The notes beneath the pieces are model-generated. The model was not told the origin of the DNA. It searched no databases and worked only from the letters and a program-made list of their open reading frames with translations. Both the position numbers and the translations under genes were made by a program. This document shows, one piece after another, positions 50,853 to 59,279 of a stretch of DNA of 64,000 nucleotides. This DNA is from Bradyrhizobium iriomotense (GTDB lineage Bacteria; Pseudomonadota; Alphaproteobacteria; Rhizobiales; Xanthobacteraceae): assembly GCF_030160715.1 (NCBI RefSeq), contig NZ_BSOW01000024.1, positions 62,001 through 126,000 of the forward strand. Direction: 5' to 3'. Position 1 is the first letter of the stretch. Each line of letters opens with the position of its first letter.

Positions 50853-52643
50853 ATGCTGGACAAGAAACTGCGCGCAATGATCGACAAGGTGGCGGACGGC
50901 CGGATGGATCGCCGCGCCTTCATTCAGCGCATGGCCGCCGTCGGCCTTGCCGCCCCGCTGGCCAACCAGATCCTCGCGCTCGGCGGCGTCGCCATGGCCG
51001 AGGGCCCCTCGACCTACAAGCCCACCAAGCGTGGCGGCGGCGGCGCGTTGAAGCTGTTGTGGTGGCAGGGGCCAACCCTGCTCAACCCGCATTTCGCCAC
51101 CGGTACCAAGGACCAGGACGGCTCGCGCCTGTTCTATGAGCCGCTCGCCTGCTGGGATCCCGACGGCAACATGAAGCTGGTGCTCGCCGCCGAAATCCCG
51201 TCAATCCAGAACGGCGGCTTGGCCGCCGACGGCAAGTCGGTGACCTGGAAGCTAAAGCCTGGCGTCAAATGGCACGACGGCAAGCCGTTCACCGCCGACG
51301 ACGTCGTCTTCAACTGGGAATATGCCAAGGATCCCGCGACCTCGGCGCTGACGATTGCCACCTATCGTGACATCACCGTCGAGAAGGTGGACGACCTCAC
51401 GGTCCGCATCGTCTTCAACAAGCCGACCCCGTTCTGGGCCGACGCTTTCGTCGGGGCTCCGAACGCCATCATCCCGAAGCATCTCTTCGCCGACTACAAG
51501 GGCGCAAAATCCCGCGAGGCGCCGAACAACCTGTCGCCGGTCGGCACCGGCCCCTACAAGTTCATCGAGTTCAAGCCGGGCGATCTCGTCCGCGGCGAGC
51601 TCAATCCCGACTACCACATGCCGAACCGGCCCTATTTCGACACGCTCGAGATGAAGGGCGGCGGCGATGCCGTCTCGGCGGCACGCGCCGTGATCCAGAC
51701 CGGCGAATACGATTTCGGCTACAATATCCAGGTTGAGGACGACGTGCTGCTCCGCCTGGAGAAGGGCGGCAAGGGCAAGGCCATCTATGCCGTGGGCGGC
51801 GACACCGAGTTCATCGCGCTGAACTTCACCGACCCCAATGTCGAGGTCGATGGCGAGCGCTCCTCGATGAAGACCAAGCACCCGCTGTTCTCGGATCCTG
51901 CCGTGCGCAAGGCGCTGTCGCTGCTGGTCGACCGCGAGGCGGTCAAGAAGGTGATCTACGGCCGTGCCGGCCGCACCACTGCGAACTTCCTCAACGGTCC
52001 CGAAAAGTTCGTCTCCAAGAACAACACCTGGGAGTTCAGCATCGAGAAGGCGTCGAAGATGCTGGATGACGCTGGCTGGAAGCCGAGTGCGGATGGCATC
52101 CGCGAGAAGGATGGCAAGAAGCTGAAGCTTCTGTACCAGACCTCGATCAACGGCCCCCGCCAGAAGACCCAGGCCATCGTCAAGCAGGCCTGCCAGAAGG
52201 CCGGCATCGACGTCGAGCTGAAATCGGTCGTGGCATCGGTGTTCTTCTCGTCCGACGTCGGCAATCCCGACATCTATCCGAAGTTCTACGCCGACATGGA
52301 GATGTTCCAGATCCCGATGACCCAGCCGGATCCGGCCCAGCACATGCGCCGCTACATTTCGGCGAACGTGGCGACCAAGGAGAACAAGTGGCAGGGGCAG
52401 AATTACCCCCGCTACGTCAACAAGGAGTACGACGCCACGATCGAGGCGGCGGAAGGCGAGATGGATCCGATCAAGCGCGCCGCGCTCTACATCAAGGCCA
52501 ACGACATCCTGATCGGCGACACCGTATTCATCCCGGTGCAGCATCGCCTCAAGGTGGAAGCCGCCGCCAACAACCTGGTGTGTATCATCAGTGGCTGGGC
52601 CAACGAGACCGACAACCTGTTCGACTGGTACCGGGAGGCATGA
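50853..52643 (+). CDS. Peptide ABC transporter substrate-binding protein
   Basis: A 596-aa receptor of the SBP_bac_5 (oligopeptide) type. The start at 50853 (MLDKKLRAMID) gives a twin-arginine-type leader, MDRRAFIQRMAAVGLAAPLA. The mature part has GGALKLLWWQGPTLLNPHF, RLFYEPLACWDPDG, the KWHDGKPFTADDVVFNWEY signature (about 135-155), and NLSPVGTGPYKFIEFKPGDLV. It is the first gene of a five-gene importer. Substrate by context: a dipeptide or N-acyl amino acid cleaved by the M20 enzyme. Confidence 0.93.
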   Translation: MLDKKLRAMIDKVADGRMDRRAFIQRMAAVGLAAPLANQILALGGVAMAEGPSTYKPTKRGGGGALKLLWWQGPTLLNPHFATGTKDQDGSRLFYEPLACWDPDGNMKLVLAAEIPSIQNGGLAADGKSVTWKLKPGVKWHDGKPFTADDVVFNWEYAKDPATSALTIATYRDITVEKVDDLTVRIVFNKPTPFWADAFVGAPNAIIPKHLFADYKGAKSREAPNNLSPVGTGPYKFIEFKPGDLVRGELNPDYHMPNRPYFDTLEMKGGGDAVSAARAVIQTGEYDFGYNIQVEDDVLLRLEKGGKGKAIYAVGGDTEFIALNFTDPNVEVDGERSSMKTKHPLFSDPAVRKALSLLVDREAVKKVIYGRAGRTTANFLNGPEKFVSKNNTWEFSIEKASKMLDDAGWKPSADGIREKDGKKLKLLYQTSINGPRQKTQAIVKQACQKAGIDVELKSVVASVFFSSDVGNPDIYPKFYADMEMFQIPMTQPDPAQHMRRYISANVATKENKWQGQNYPRYVNKEYDATIEAAEGEMDPIKRAALYIKANDILIGDTVFIPVQHRLKVEAAANNLVCIISGWANETDNLFDWYREA

Positions 52644-52671
52644 TCGCGGGGCGTAGGCGGGATCTTTCCCA

Positions 52672-53631
52672 ATGAGTCAGTATGTCCTGCGTCGCATTCT
52701 GATCGCGATTCCGAGCCTGCTCGGCATTTCGGTGGTGCTGTTCGTCGTGCTGGCGCTGGCTCCGGGCGATCCGTTCTCGGAGCTGGCGACCAATCCGAAC
52801 GTGCCGGCCGACGTCGCAGCCTCCCTTCGGGCGAAGTTCGGTCTCGACGATCCGATCTATCTTCGCTACCTGCACTGGATCTCGGCCATGGCGCATGGCG
52901 ATTGGGGCTTCTCCTTCGTCAGCCGGATGAACGTCGACCAGCTCATCCTCCAGCGCCTGCCGGCAACGCTCTACGTCGTCGGCTCGGCGCAGATTCTCGC
53001 ACTCCTGATCGCGATTCCCGTCGGCGTCTTCGCGGCAACCAAGCCCTATTCGCTGTTCGACCAGATCGCCAACACGCTCGCCTTCGTCGGCTTCTCGCTG
53101 CCGACCTTCTTCACGGGCATCCTGTTCATCCTGATCTTCTCGGTCACGCTGGACTGGCTGCCCCTGGTCTACACGACCGACGTCAAGGGGACCGGCATCC
53201 ACTGGGTGCTCGAGATGATCCGGCAGGCGATCATGCCGGTGGCGGTGCTCGGCCTGTTCCAGGCCGCGTCGATGACGCGCTTCGTGCGCTCGGCGATGCT
53301 CGACGTGATCCGGCTCGATTACGTCACCACCGCGCGCGCCAAGGGGCTCGGACAAGCCAAGGTGATCGTCAAGCACGTCATGCGCAACGCGATGATCCCG
53401 GTCGTAACCCTCATTGCGTTGCAGATGCCGGCCGTGTTCGGCGGCGCCATCGTCACCGAGCAGATTTTCCGCATCCCCGGCATCGGCTCGCTGCTCATCT
53501 CCTCCATTCTCGCCAACGACACGCCGGTGGTGATGGCCGTCACCTTCGTGTTCGCGTGCCTCGTTGTGCTCTTCAATCTCATCGCGGACGTCCTGTATGG
53601 CTGGCTTGACCCTCGCATCTCCCTCCGCTGA
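52672..53631 (+). CDS. ABC transporter permease (DppB/OppB-like)
   Basis: A 319-aa inner-membrane subunit. It begins MSQYVLRRILIAIPSLLGIS, typical of DppB; six TM helices are visible, and the EAA cytoplasmic loop is RSAMLDVIRLDYVTTARAKGLGQAKVIVKHVMRNAMIPV (about 205-245). It starts 28 bases after the receptor gene and overlaps the second permease gene by 35 bases. Confidence 0.94.
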   Translation: MSQYVLRRILIAIPSLLGISVVLFVVLALAPGDPFSELATNPNVPADVAASLRAKFGLDDPIYLRYLHWISAMAHGDWGFSFVSRMNVDQLILQRLPATLYVVGSAQILALLIAIPVGVFAATKPYSLFDQIANTLAFVGFSLPTFFTGILFILIFSVTLDWLPLVYTTDVKGTGIHWVLEMIRQAIMPVAVLGLFQAASMTRFVRSAMLDVIRLDYVTTARAKGLGQAKVIVKHVMRNAMIPVVTLIALQMPAVFGGAIVTEQIFRIPGIGSLLISSILANDTPVVMAVTFVFACLVVLFNLIADVLYGWLDPRISLR

Positions 53632-54514
53632 GCGGGCGGTCTACTCGCCCTGGCGCGAGACGTGGCGGCGTTTTCGCCGCCATCGGCTCGCCGTGCTCAG
53701 CGCGTTCCTGCTGCTGCTCCTGATCCTGGCGGTGCTGGTCGGCCCCTTCCTCTGGCGGGTCAAGATCAACGACATCGACATCGTGGCGGGCATGCAGGGA
53801 CCCTCGCTCGCCCATCCCTTCGGCACCGACGATCTCGGCCAGGATCTCCTGGCGCGCATGATCTATGGCGGCCGCATCTCGCTTGCGGTGGGGCTTGCCG
53901 CGATGCTGGTCTCGGTGTTCGTGGGCACGCTGATCGGCGCGCTCGCCGGCATGTCGCGCGGCGCGCTCGGACATGGCTTGATGTGGCTCACCGACCTCTT
54001 CCTGTCGTTGCCGCCATTACCGCTCTTGCTGCTGCTCATCTATCTCTTCCGCGACGGGCTGAAGGCGATGTTCGGTCCCGAAGGCGGCATTTTCATCCTG
54101 ATCGTGCTCGTCATCGGCGGCCTGCGCTGGATGCCGGTCGCGCGTCTGGTGCGCGCGCAGTTCCTGTCGATCCGCGAGAAGGAGTTCGTCGAAGCGGCGC
54201 GCGCGCTCGGGGCAAGCCCGGTGCGCCAGGTGGTGCGGCATATCCTGCCCAATGCCGTGGGGCCCGTGATCGTCGCCGGCACCATCGACGTTGCCGCGGC
54301 GATCATCGCGGAATCGACGCTTTCCTTCCTCGGCCTCGGCTTTCCGCCGGATACGCCAACCTGGGGTCGGCTGCTCTATGATGCCAAGGATTTTCTCGAC
54401 ATCGGCCCGCACTGGGCGCTGTTCCCTGGCGGGGCGATCTTCGTCGCCGTGGTCGCCATCAACTTCATCGGCGACGGCCTGCGTGACGCGCTCGATGCGC
54501 GACGGGTGATCTGA
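53597..54514 (+). CDS. ABC transporter permease (DppC/OppC-like)
   Basis: A 305-aa inner-membrane subunit, start 53597 (MAGLTLASPSAERAVYSP), overlapping the previous gene by 35 bases. The N-terminal WRETWRRFRRHRLAVLSAFLLLLL is typical of DppC, followed by HPFGTDDLGQDLLARMIYGGRISL and the EAA loop REKEFVEAARALGASPVRQVVRHILPNAVGPVI (about 198-230). Its stop overlaps the ATPase start (TGATG). Confidence 0.93.
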   Translation: MAGLTLASPSAERAVYSPWRETWRRFRRHRLAVLSAFLLLLLILAVLVGPFLWRVKINDIDIVAGMQGPSLAHPFGTDDLGQDLLARMIYGGRISLAVGLAAMLVSVFVGTLIGALAGMSRGALGHGLMWLTDLFLSLPPLPLLLLLIYLFRDGLKAMFGPEGGIFILIVLVIGGLRWMPVARLVRAQFLSIREKEFVEAARALGASPVRQVVRHILPNAVGPVIVAGTIDVAAAIIAESTLSFLGLGFPPDTPTWGRLLYDAKDFLDIGPHWALFPGGAIFVAVVAINFIGDGLRDALDARRVI

Positions 54515-55494
54515 TGGCGCCGCTGCTCGAAATCAAAGGTCTCAAGACCCACTTTTCGACCGACGACGGTATTTTGCAGGCCGTCGACGGCGTCGACATC
54601 TCCATCAACAAGGGCGAGACGCTCTGTGTCGTCGGCGAATCCGGCTGCGGCAAGACCGTGACGGCGATGTCGATCCTGAAGCTGATCGCGATGCCGCCCG
54701 GCCGCATCGCGGCCGGGCAGATCATCTTCGAGGGCCGCGATCTCGTGCCGCTGACGAGCCAGCAGCTCGACGAGGTCCGCGCCAAGGAGATCGGCTTCAT
54801 CTTCCAGGAGCCGATGACCTCGCTCAATCCGGTTCTGACGGTCGGCGAACAGATCGCCGAGAGCCTGCGCCGCCACGAGGCGGTGACCAGGAAGCAGGCG
54901 CTCGAGCGCACCATCGAAATGCTGAAGCTGGTGCAGATCCCGAATGCCGAAGGCCGCGTGCACCATTATCCGCACCAATTCTCCGGTGGCATGCGCCAGC
55001 GCGTGATGATCGCGATGGCGCTCGCCTGCAAGCCCAAGCTCGTCATCGCCGATGAACCCACCACCGCGCTCGACGTTACCATCCAGGCGCAGATCCTCGA
55101 CCTGCTCCAGGACATGAAGGAGCGTTTTGGCATGGCGGTGATGCTGATCACCCATGCCATGGGCGTCGTCGCCGAGACCGCGCAGCGCGTGGTCGTGATG
55201 TATGCCGGCAAGGTGGTCGAGGAGGCGCTCGTCGACGACCTGTTCGGCGATCCCCGTCATCCCTATACGCAAGGCCTGATCCGCTCGATCCCGCGCATCG
55301 ATCTCGCCAGCGAGCACAAGACGCGCCTCGAGGCGATCGGAGGCTCGGTGCCGATCCTGGTCAACCCGCCGGTCGGCTGCCGCTTTGCGCCGCGCTGCCG
55401 CCATGCCATGAGCATCTGCACCGAGAAGGAGCCCGTGTTGCGCGAAATCGCGCCCGGCCACCGCATGGCCTGTCATCTGGGAGACGCCTCATGA
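54514..55494 (+). CDS. ABC transporter ATP-binding protein (DppD/OppD-like)
   Basis: A 326-aa ATPase. Walker A is GESGCGKTVTAMS (about 41-53), the Q loop is FQEPMTSLNPVLTVGEQI, the signature FSGGMRQRVMIAMAL (about 153-167) and Walker B LVIADEPTTALDV are intact. The C-terminal oligopeptide-binding extension has PVGCRFAPRCRHAMSICTEKEPVL, with the cysteines typical of the OppD tail. It overlaps the next gene by four bases (ATGA). Confidence 0.95.
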   Translation: MAPLLEIKGLKTHFSTDDGILQAVDGVDISINKGETLCVVGESGCGKTVTAMSILKLIAMPPGRIAAGQIIFEGRDLVPLTSQQLDEVRAKEIGFIFQEPMTSLNPVLTVGEQIAESLRRHEAVTRKQALERTIEMLKLVQIPNAEGRVHHYPHQFSGGMRQRVMIAMALACKPKLVIADEPTTALDVTIQAQILDLLQDMKERFGMAVMLITHAMGVVAETAQRVVVMYAGKVVEEALVDDLFGDPRHPYTQGLIRSIPRIDLASEHKTRLEAIGGSVPILVNPPVGCRFAPRCRHAMSICTEKEPVLREIAPGHRMACHLGDAS

Positions 55495-56459
55495 GCGAAC
55501 CCTTGCTGCGCGTCTCGGGCCTGAAGAAGCATTTTCCGGTGCTCGGCGGCTTGCTGTCGCGCCAGGTCGCCAGCGTCTACGCGGTCGACGGCGTATCGTT
55601 CTCGGTCAATCGCGGCGAGACGCTCGGTCTCGTCGGCGAGTCCGGCTGCGGCAAGTCCACGACGGGGCGCTGCGTGCTGCGCCTGATCGAGCCGACCGAC
55701 GGCGAGGTCACCTTCGATGGCCAGGACGTGCGCAAGCTCGGCGGCAATGATCTGCGCGCGATGCGACGGAACATGCAGCTCGTGTTCCAGGATCCATTTG
55801 CCTCGCTCAACCCGCGCATGACGGTTGGCGCGATCCTCGGCGAGGCCTTCACCATCCATAACCTTGCGTCGTCGGCCAGGGAGCGCGAGGAGCGCGTGGC
55901 AGGCCTCTTGGTGAAGGTCGGGTTGAAGGCCGAGCACATGCGGCGCTACCCGCACGAATTCTCCGGCGGCCAGCGCCAGCGCATCGTGATCGCGCGCGCA
56001 CTCGCGGTCGAGCCGAAGCTGATCGTCTGCGACGAGCCGGTCTCCGCGCTCGACGTCTCGATCCAGGCGCAGGTGATCAACCTGCTGGAGGATCTCCAGG
56101 CCGAGTTGAACCTCACTTATCTGTTCGTCGCGCACGACCTCTCGGTGGTCGAGCACATCTCCGACCGCGTCGCCGTGATGTATCTCGGCCGCATCGTCGA
56201 GATCGCGAAAGCGAGCGACCTCTACCGCAACCCGCAGCATCCCTATACGCAGGCGCTGCTCTCCGCCGTGCCGGTGCCGGACCCCAAGCTCAAGCGCAAC
56301 CGCATCAGGTTGAAGGGCGACGTGCCGAGCCCGATGAATCCGCCAAGGGGCTGTCACTTCCACACCCGCTGCCCGATGGCCCAGCCGCGCTGCTCGGAGA
56401 GTGCGCCGGACCTGAAGGAAGGTGCGGGCGGGCACGCCGTGGCGTGTCATCTGGTCTGA
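55491..56459 (+). CDS. ABC transporter ATP-binding protein (DppF/OppF-like)
   Basis: A 322-aa ATPase. Walker A is GESGCGKSTTGRCVLRL (about 48-64), Q loop FQDPFASLNPRMTVG, signature FSGGQRQRIVIARAL (about 158-172), Walker B LIVCDEPVSALDV. The C-terminal tail has GCHFHTRCPMAQPRCSESAPDL, the Cys pattern of OppF. ATGA overlap with the preceding ATPase shows translational coupling. Confidence 0.95.
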   Translation: MSEPLLRVSGLKKHFPVLGGLLSRQVASVYAVDGVSFSVNRGETLGLVGESGCGKSTTGRCVLRLIEPTDGEVTFDGQDVRKLGGNDLRAMRRNMQLVFQDPFASLNPRMTVGAILGEAFTIHNLASSAREREERVAGLLVKVGLKAEHMRRYPHEFSGGQRQRIVIARALAVEPKLIVCDEPVSALDVSIQAQVINLLEDLQAELNLTYLFVAHDLSVVEHISDRVAVMYLGRIVEIAKASDLYRNPQHPYTQALLSAVPVPDPKLKRNRIRLKGDVPSPMNPPRGCHFHTRCPMAQPRCSESAPDLKEGAGGHAVACHLV

Positions 56460-56523
56460 GGGGCAGGGTGCGGACGTAGCGGGGGACGCGATCCCTAAGG
56501 GATCGCTCGGCGAACGGGGAGCC

Positions 56524-57783
56524 ATGAGCCAGATACAGGATGTCAGTCTCGCTGGAGCGGAAGCACAGTCGGCGTCCCGTGCAGGGGATGTTGACGCCAT
56601 GGCTCGCCGGGCACTGTGGGGCTCGGCGCTGGGCTACGCCATGGATGGGTTCGACCTTCTCATCCTCGGCTTCATGCTGAGCGCGATTTCGAAAGACCTC
56701 CACCTCACGCAACCGCAGGCAGCCTCGTTGGTGACGGGGACGCTGGTCGGTGCCGTGCTCGGCGGCTTCGTCTTCGGCATGCTGTCGGACCGGCTTGGCC
56801 GGGTCCGCGTCCTGACCTGGAGCATCGTCCTGTTCGCGATCTTCACCGGACTGTGCGCGCTGGCGCAGGGGTATTGGGACCTCCTGACCTATCGGGCCAT
56901 CGCCGGCATCGGCCTCGGCGGCGAGTTCGGCATCGGCATGGCGCTGGTGGCTGAGGCCTGGCCCGCGGAGAAACGCGCGCGGGCGACATCCTATGTCGGT
57001 CTCGGCTGGCAGTTCGGCGTGCTCATTGCGGCGCTGGCGACGCCGATCCTGCTGCCTCTCATCGGCTGGCGCGGGATGTTCGCGCTCGGCGTGTTTCCGG
57101 CGCTGGTCGCTTATGTGATCCGGCGCAAGCTGCACGAGCCGGATGTCTTCGTGGCCCACAAGGCGAAGACGACGGATGCGGCCGCCTCGCTCCGCGCGCT
57201 CGTGGCCGACGGGGAGACGACCAGGATCAGCCTCGGGATGATCATCCTCTGCTCGGTGCAGAATTTCGGCTACTACGGCATCATGATCTGGCTGCCGAAC
57301 TATCTTTCGACGCGGTTCGGCTATGGCCTGACGCAATCGGCGGTCTGGACCGCCGCGACCATCGCCGGCATGGCGCTCGGCATCTTCCTGTTCGGCCACG
57401 CGGCCGATCGCTTCGGCCGCCGTCCCGCGTTTCTGACCTACATGCTGGGCGCGGCCATCATGGTGGTGGTCTATTCGCAGCTGACGGCCGCGACGGCGCT
57501 GTTGATCGGCGGCGCCGTGATGGGCTTCTTCGTCAACGGCATGCTCGGCGGTTACGGCGCGCTGATGAGCGAGCTCTATCCGACCGCGGCGCGCGCCACC
57601 GCGCAGAACGTGTTCTTCAATATCGGCCGCGCGGTCGCCGGCTTCGGTCCGCTGGTGGTCGGCATCGTCAGCGCGGCCTACGGCTTCCCGACCGCGATCG
57701 CCGGGCTCGCGCTGCTCTATCTTCTCGACATCGTGGCGCTGCTCGCGCTGATCCCGGAGCGCCGCGGCGTGGAGCTTGCTTGA
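56524..57783 (+). CDS. MFS transporter, AAHS/sugar-acid-type permease
   Basis: A 419-aa polytopic transporter with about 12 TM helices; start 56524 (MSQIQDVSLAGAEAQ), upstream CGGGGAGCC. The loop 2-3 motif GMLSDRLGRVRVLTW (about 80-94) and TYRAIAGIGLGGEFGIGMALVAEAWPAEKRARA (about 125-158) mark the family; the second-half motif is GHAADRFGRRPAFL. It follows the ABC operon by 64 bases and may be co-transcribed. The direction and substrate are not determinable; related proteins take up aromatic or organic acids. Confidence 0.9.
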   Translation: MSQIQDVSLAGAEAQSASRAGDVDAMARRALWGSALGYAMDGFDLLILGFMLSAISKDLHLTQPQAASLVTGTLVGAVLGGFVFGMLSDRLGRVRVLTWSIVLFAIFTGLCALAQGYWDLLTYRAIAGIGLGGEFGIGMALVAEAWPAEKRARATSYVGLGWQFGVLIAALATPILLPLIGWRGMFALGVFPALVAYVIRRKLHEPDVFVAHKAKTTDAAASLRALVADGETTRISLGMIILCSVQNFGYYGIMIWLPNYLSTRFGYGLTQSAVWTAATIAGMALGIFLFGHAADRFGRRPAFLTYMLGAAIMVVVYSQLTAATALLIGGAVMGFFVNGMLGGYGALMSELYPTAARATAQNVFFNIGRAVAGFGPLVVGIVSAAYGFPTAIAGLALLYLLDIVALLALIPERRGVELA

Positions 57784-57891
57784 CGCTGCGCGCTCACCGC
57801 TGGTCGCGCAGTCCGTAGTCTGAAAGGGCCTGCCACATGCGCCAGCCGAGGCGGAGCGGGTGGCGTGACGCTGACCTTGCGGAAGGCTTGA

Positions 57892-59187
57892 TTACTCCAT
57901 GACGCGCGCGTGGCGCGGGAGAAGATCGGCGGGCTCGCCGTGCAGCGCTGCCGTTGCGGGCCTGGCATCGCGCAAAAGCAGCCGCAGCAGCATTGCGAGC
58001 ACGGCGACGAGCGCGACCCCGGCGATGGCCGGCGTGAAATACCGCTGGAGGTCTTCCTCGGTGACATGCTCCCGGGCCAGCCGCGCCGATTGCAGCAGAC
58101 CATAGGAGTTGGCCAGCAGGATGAGCCCATACAAGGTATTCCGCTCGCGCGTGCTCGCCAGCGTGAAGAGGTCCGGCAGCAGCATGGCAAGTCCGATCGC
58201 CACGATCGGCAGGTCATAGTCGTAGGCGTAGGGGCTGATCATCACCGACGCGATCGCGACGACGCCAAGCGAGAAGCGATGAGACGGCCCGCGCAGGACG
58301 GCGAGCGTGACGGCAGCCAGTGCAAGGCACGCGACACCCACCTGTCCCCAGAACGCGGCGGCCGGGGAAAGGCCGGATTTGTACAGCGAGGAATAGGCCG
58401 AGATCATGCGGAACAGCGGATACCGACCCTGCTCGAGGTAGCCGGCGGACTCCTTGATCGCGCCTAGCCATGCGATCCAGATTTGCGGGCCGAACGCCAA
58501 CGTGCACACGGCCGTGCTGGTGACCACCACGATCGCCGCCGTGGCGATCGCCGTCCAGCGGCGCGTCAGCAGCATGTAGACACCTGCCACGATGGCGAGA
58601 TGCGGCTTCATGACCATCGCGCCGAGTGCGAGGCCCGCCAGGACCTGGCCCAGCATCTGGCGTCGCTCCACGTTGAGGCAGACGAGCCCGATCAGCGCGC
58701 CCGTGAGAAAGCCGTTCTGGCCGCAGGCGATCGTGATAGCAATTGCCGGGAACGAGATGACGAGCACCTGCGCCAGATTGTTTCCGGCGATGGCGCGAAG
58801 CGTCATCAGATAGGCCGCGAGCGTCAGTGCCGTGAAAAGGGAATAGGCAGCCCAGCCCGGCAGCAATCCGAACGGTGCCAGAAGCAGATCGAATTGCGGC
58901 GGGTAGGTCCAGGGCATGAAGCTGGTCGCGCCGCCGGACGCCACCGCCTGCATCTTGGAAAATTCCGAGAACTGGTAGGTGAGGTCGAGATCGTCGAGCC
59001 AGATGTGCTGCGCAACGATGTGGAAGGCCGAGAAGTCGGCGGTCTGGTTGCCATACCAGAGGCCGCCCTCGAAGAACCGCAAGCCCTTGAACAGCACCAT
59101 CGCCGCGAGGCCAGCGAAGATGACGCGGACATAAATCGCCCGCTTCGACGGCAGGAATCGAATTTGCTCCAGCGTGTCGGTGAGCAT
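57892..59187 (-). CDS. Membrane glycosyltransferase, GT87/DUF2029 type
   Basis: A 431-aa polytopic membrane protein, start 59187 (MLTDTLEQIRFLPSKRA). The first extracytoplasmic loop has GGLWYGNQTADFSAFHIVAQHIWL with the acidic residues typical of GT-C enzymes, then FMPWTYPPQFDLLLAPFGLLPGW, then about ten hydrophobic helices, ending in a 40-residue tail. GT87 enzymes use polyprenyl-phosphate sugars to build glycolipids. The acceptor is unknown. A decayed relative lies at 61895-62211. Confidence 0.87.
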   Translation of the reverse strand: MLTDTLEQIRFLPSKRAIYVRVIFAGLAAMVLFKGLRFFEGGLWYGNQTADFSAFHIVAQHIWLDDLDLTYQFSEFSKMQAVASGGATSFMPWTYPPQFDLLLAPFGLLPGWAAYSLFTALTLAAYLMTLRAIAGNNLAQVLVISFPAIAITIACGQNGFLTGALIGLVCLNVERRQMLGQVLAGLALGAMVMKPHLAIVAGVYMLLTRRWTAIATAAIVVVTSTAVCTLAFGPQIWIAWLGAIKESAGYLEQGRYPLFRMISAYSSLYKSGLSPAAAFWGQVGVACLALAAVTLAVLRGPSHRFSLGVVAIASVMISPYAYDYDLPIVAIGLAMLLPDLFTLASTRERNTLYGLILLANSYGLLQSARLAREHVTEEDLQRYFTPAIAGVALVAVLAMLLRLLLRDARPATAALHGEPADLLPRHARVME

Positions 59188-59279
59188 GAGGTCGCGGTCC
59201 CTGGGAACAGCGCGGCATGGCCGCCAAGCCGCGGAGACTGCCGACAGAATCTTAAGTTCCGGTAACCGTTCGATGTTTG

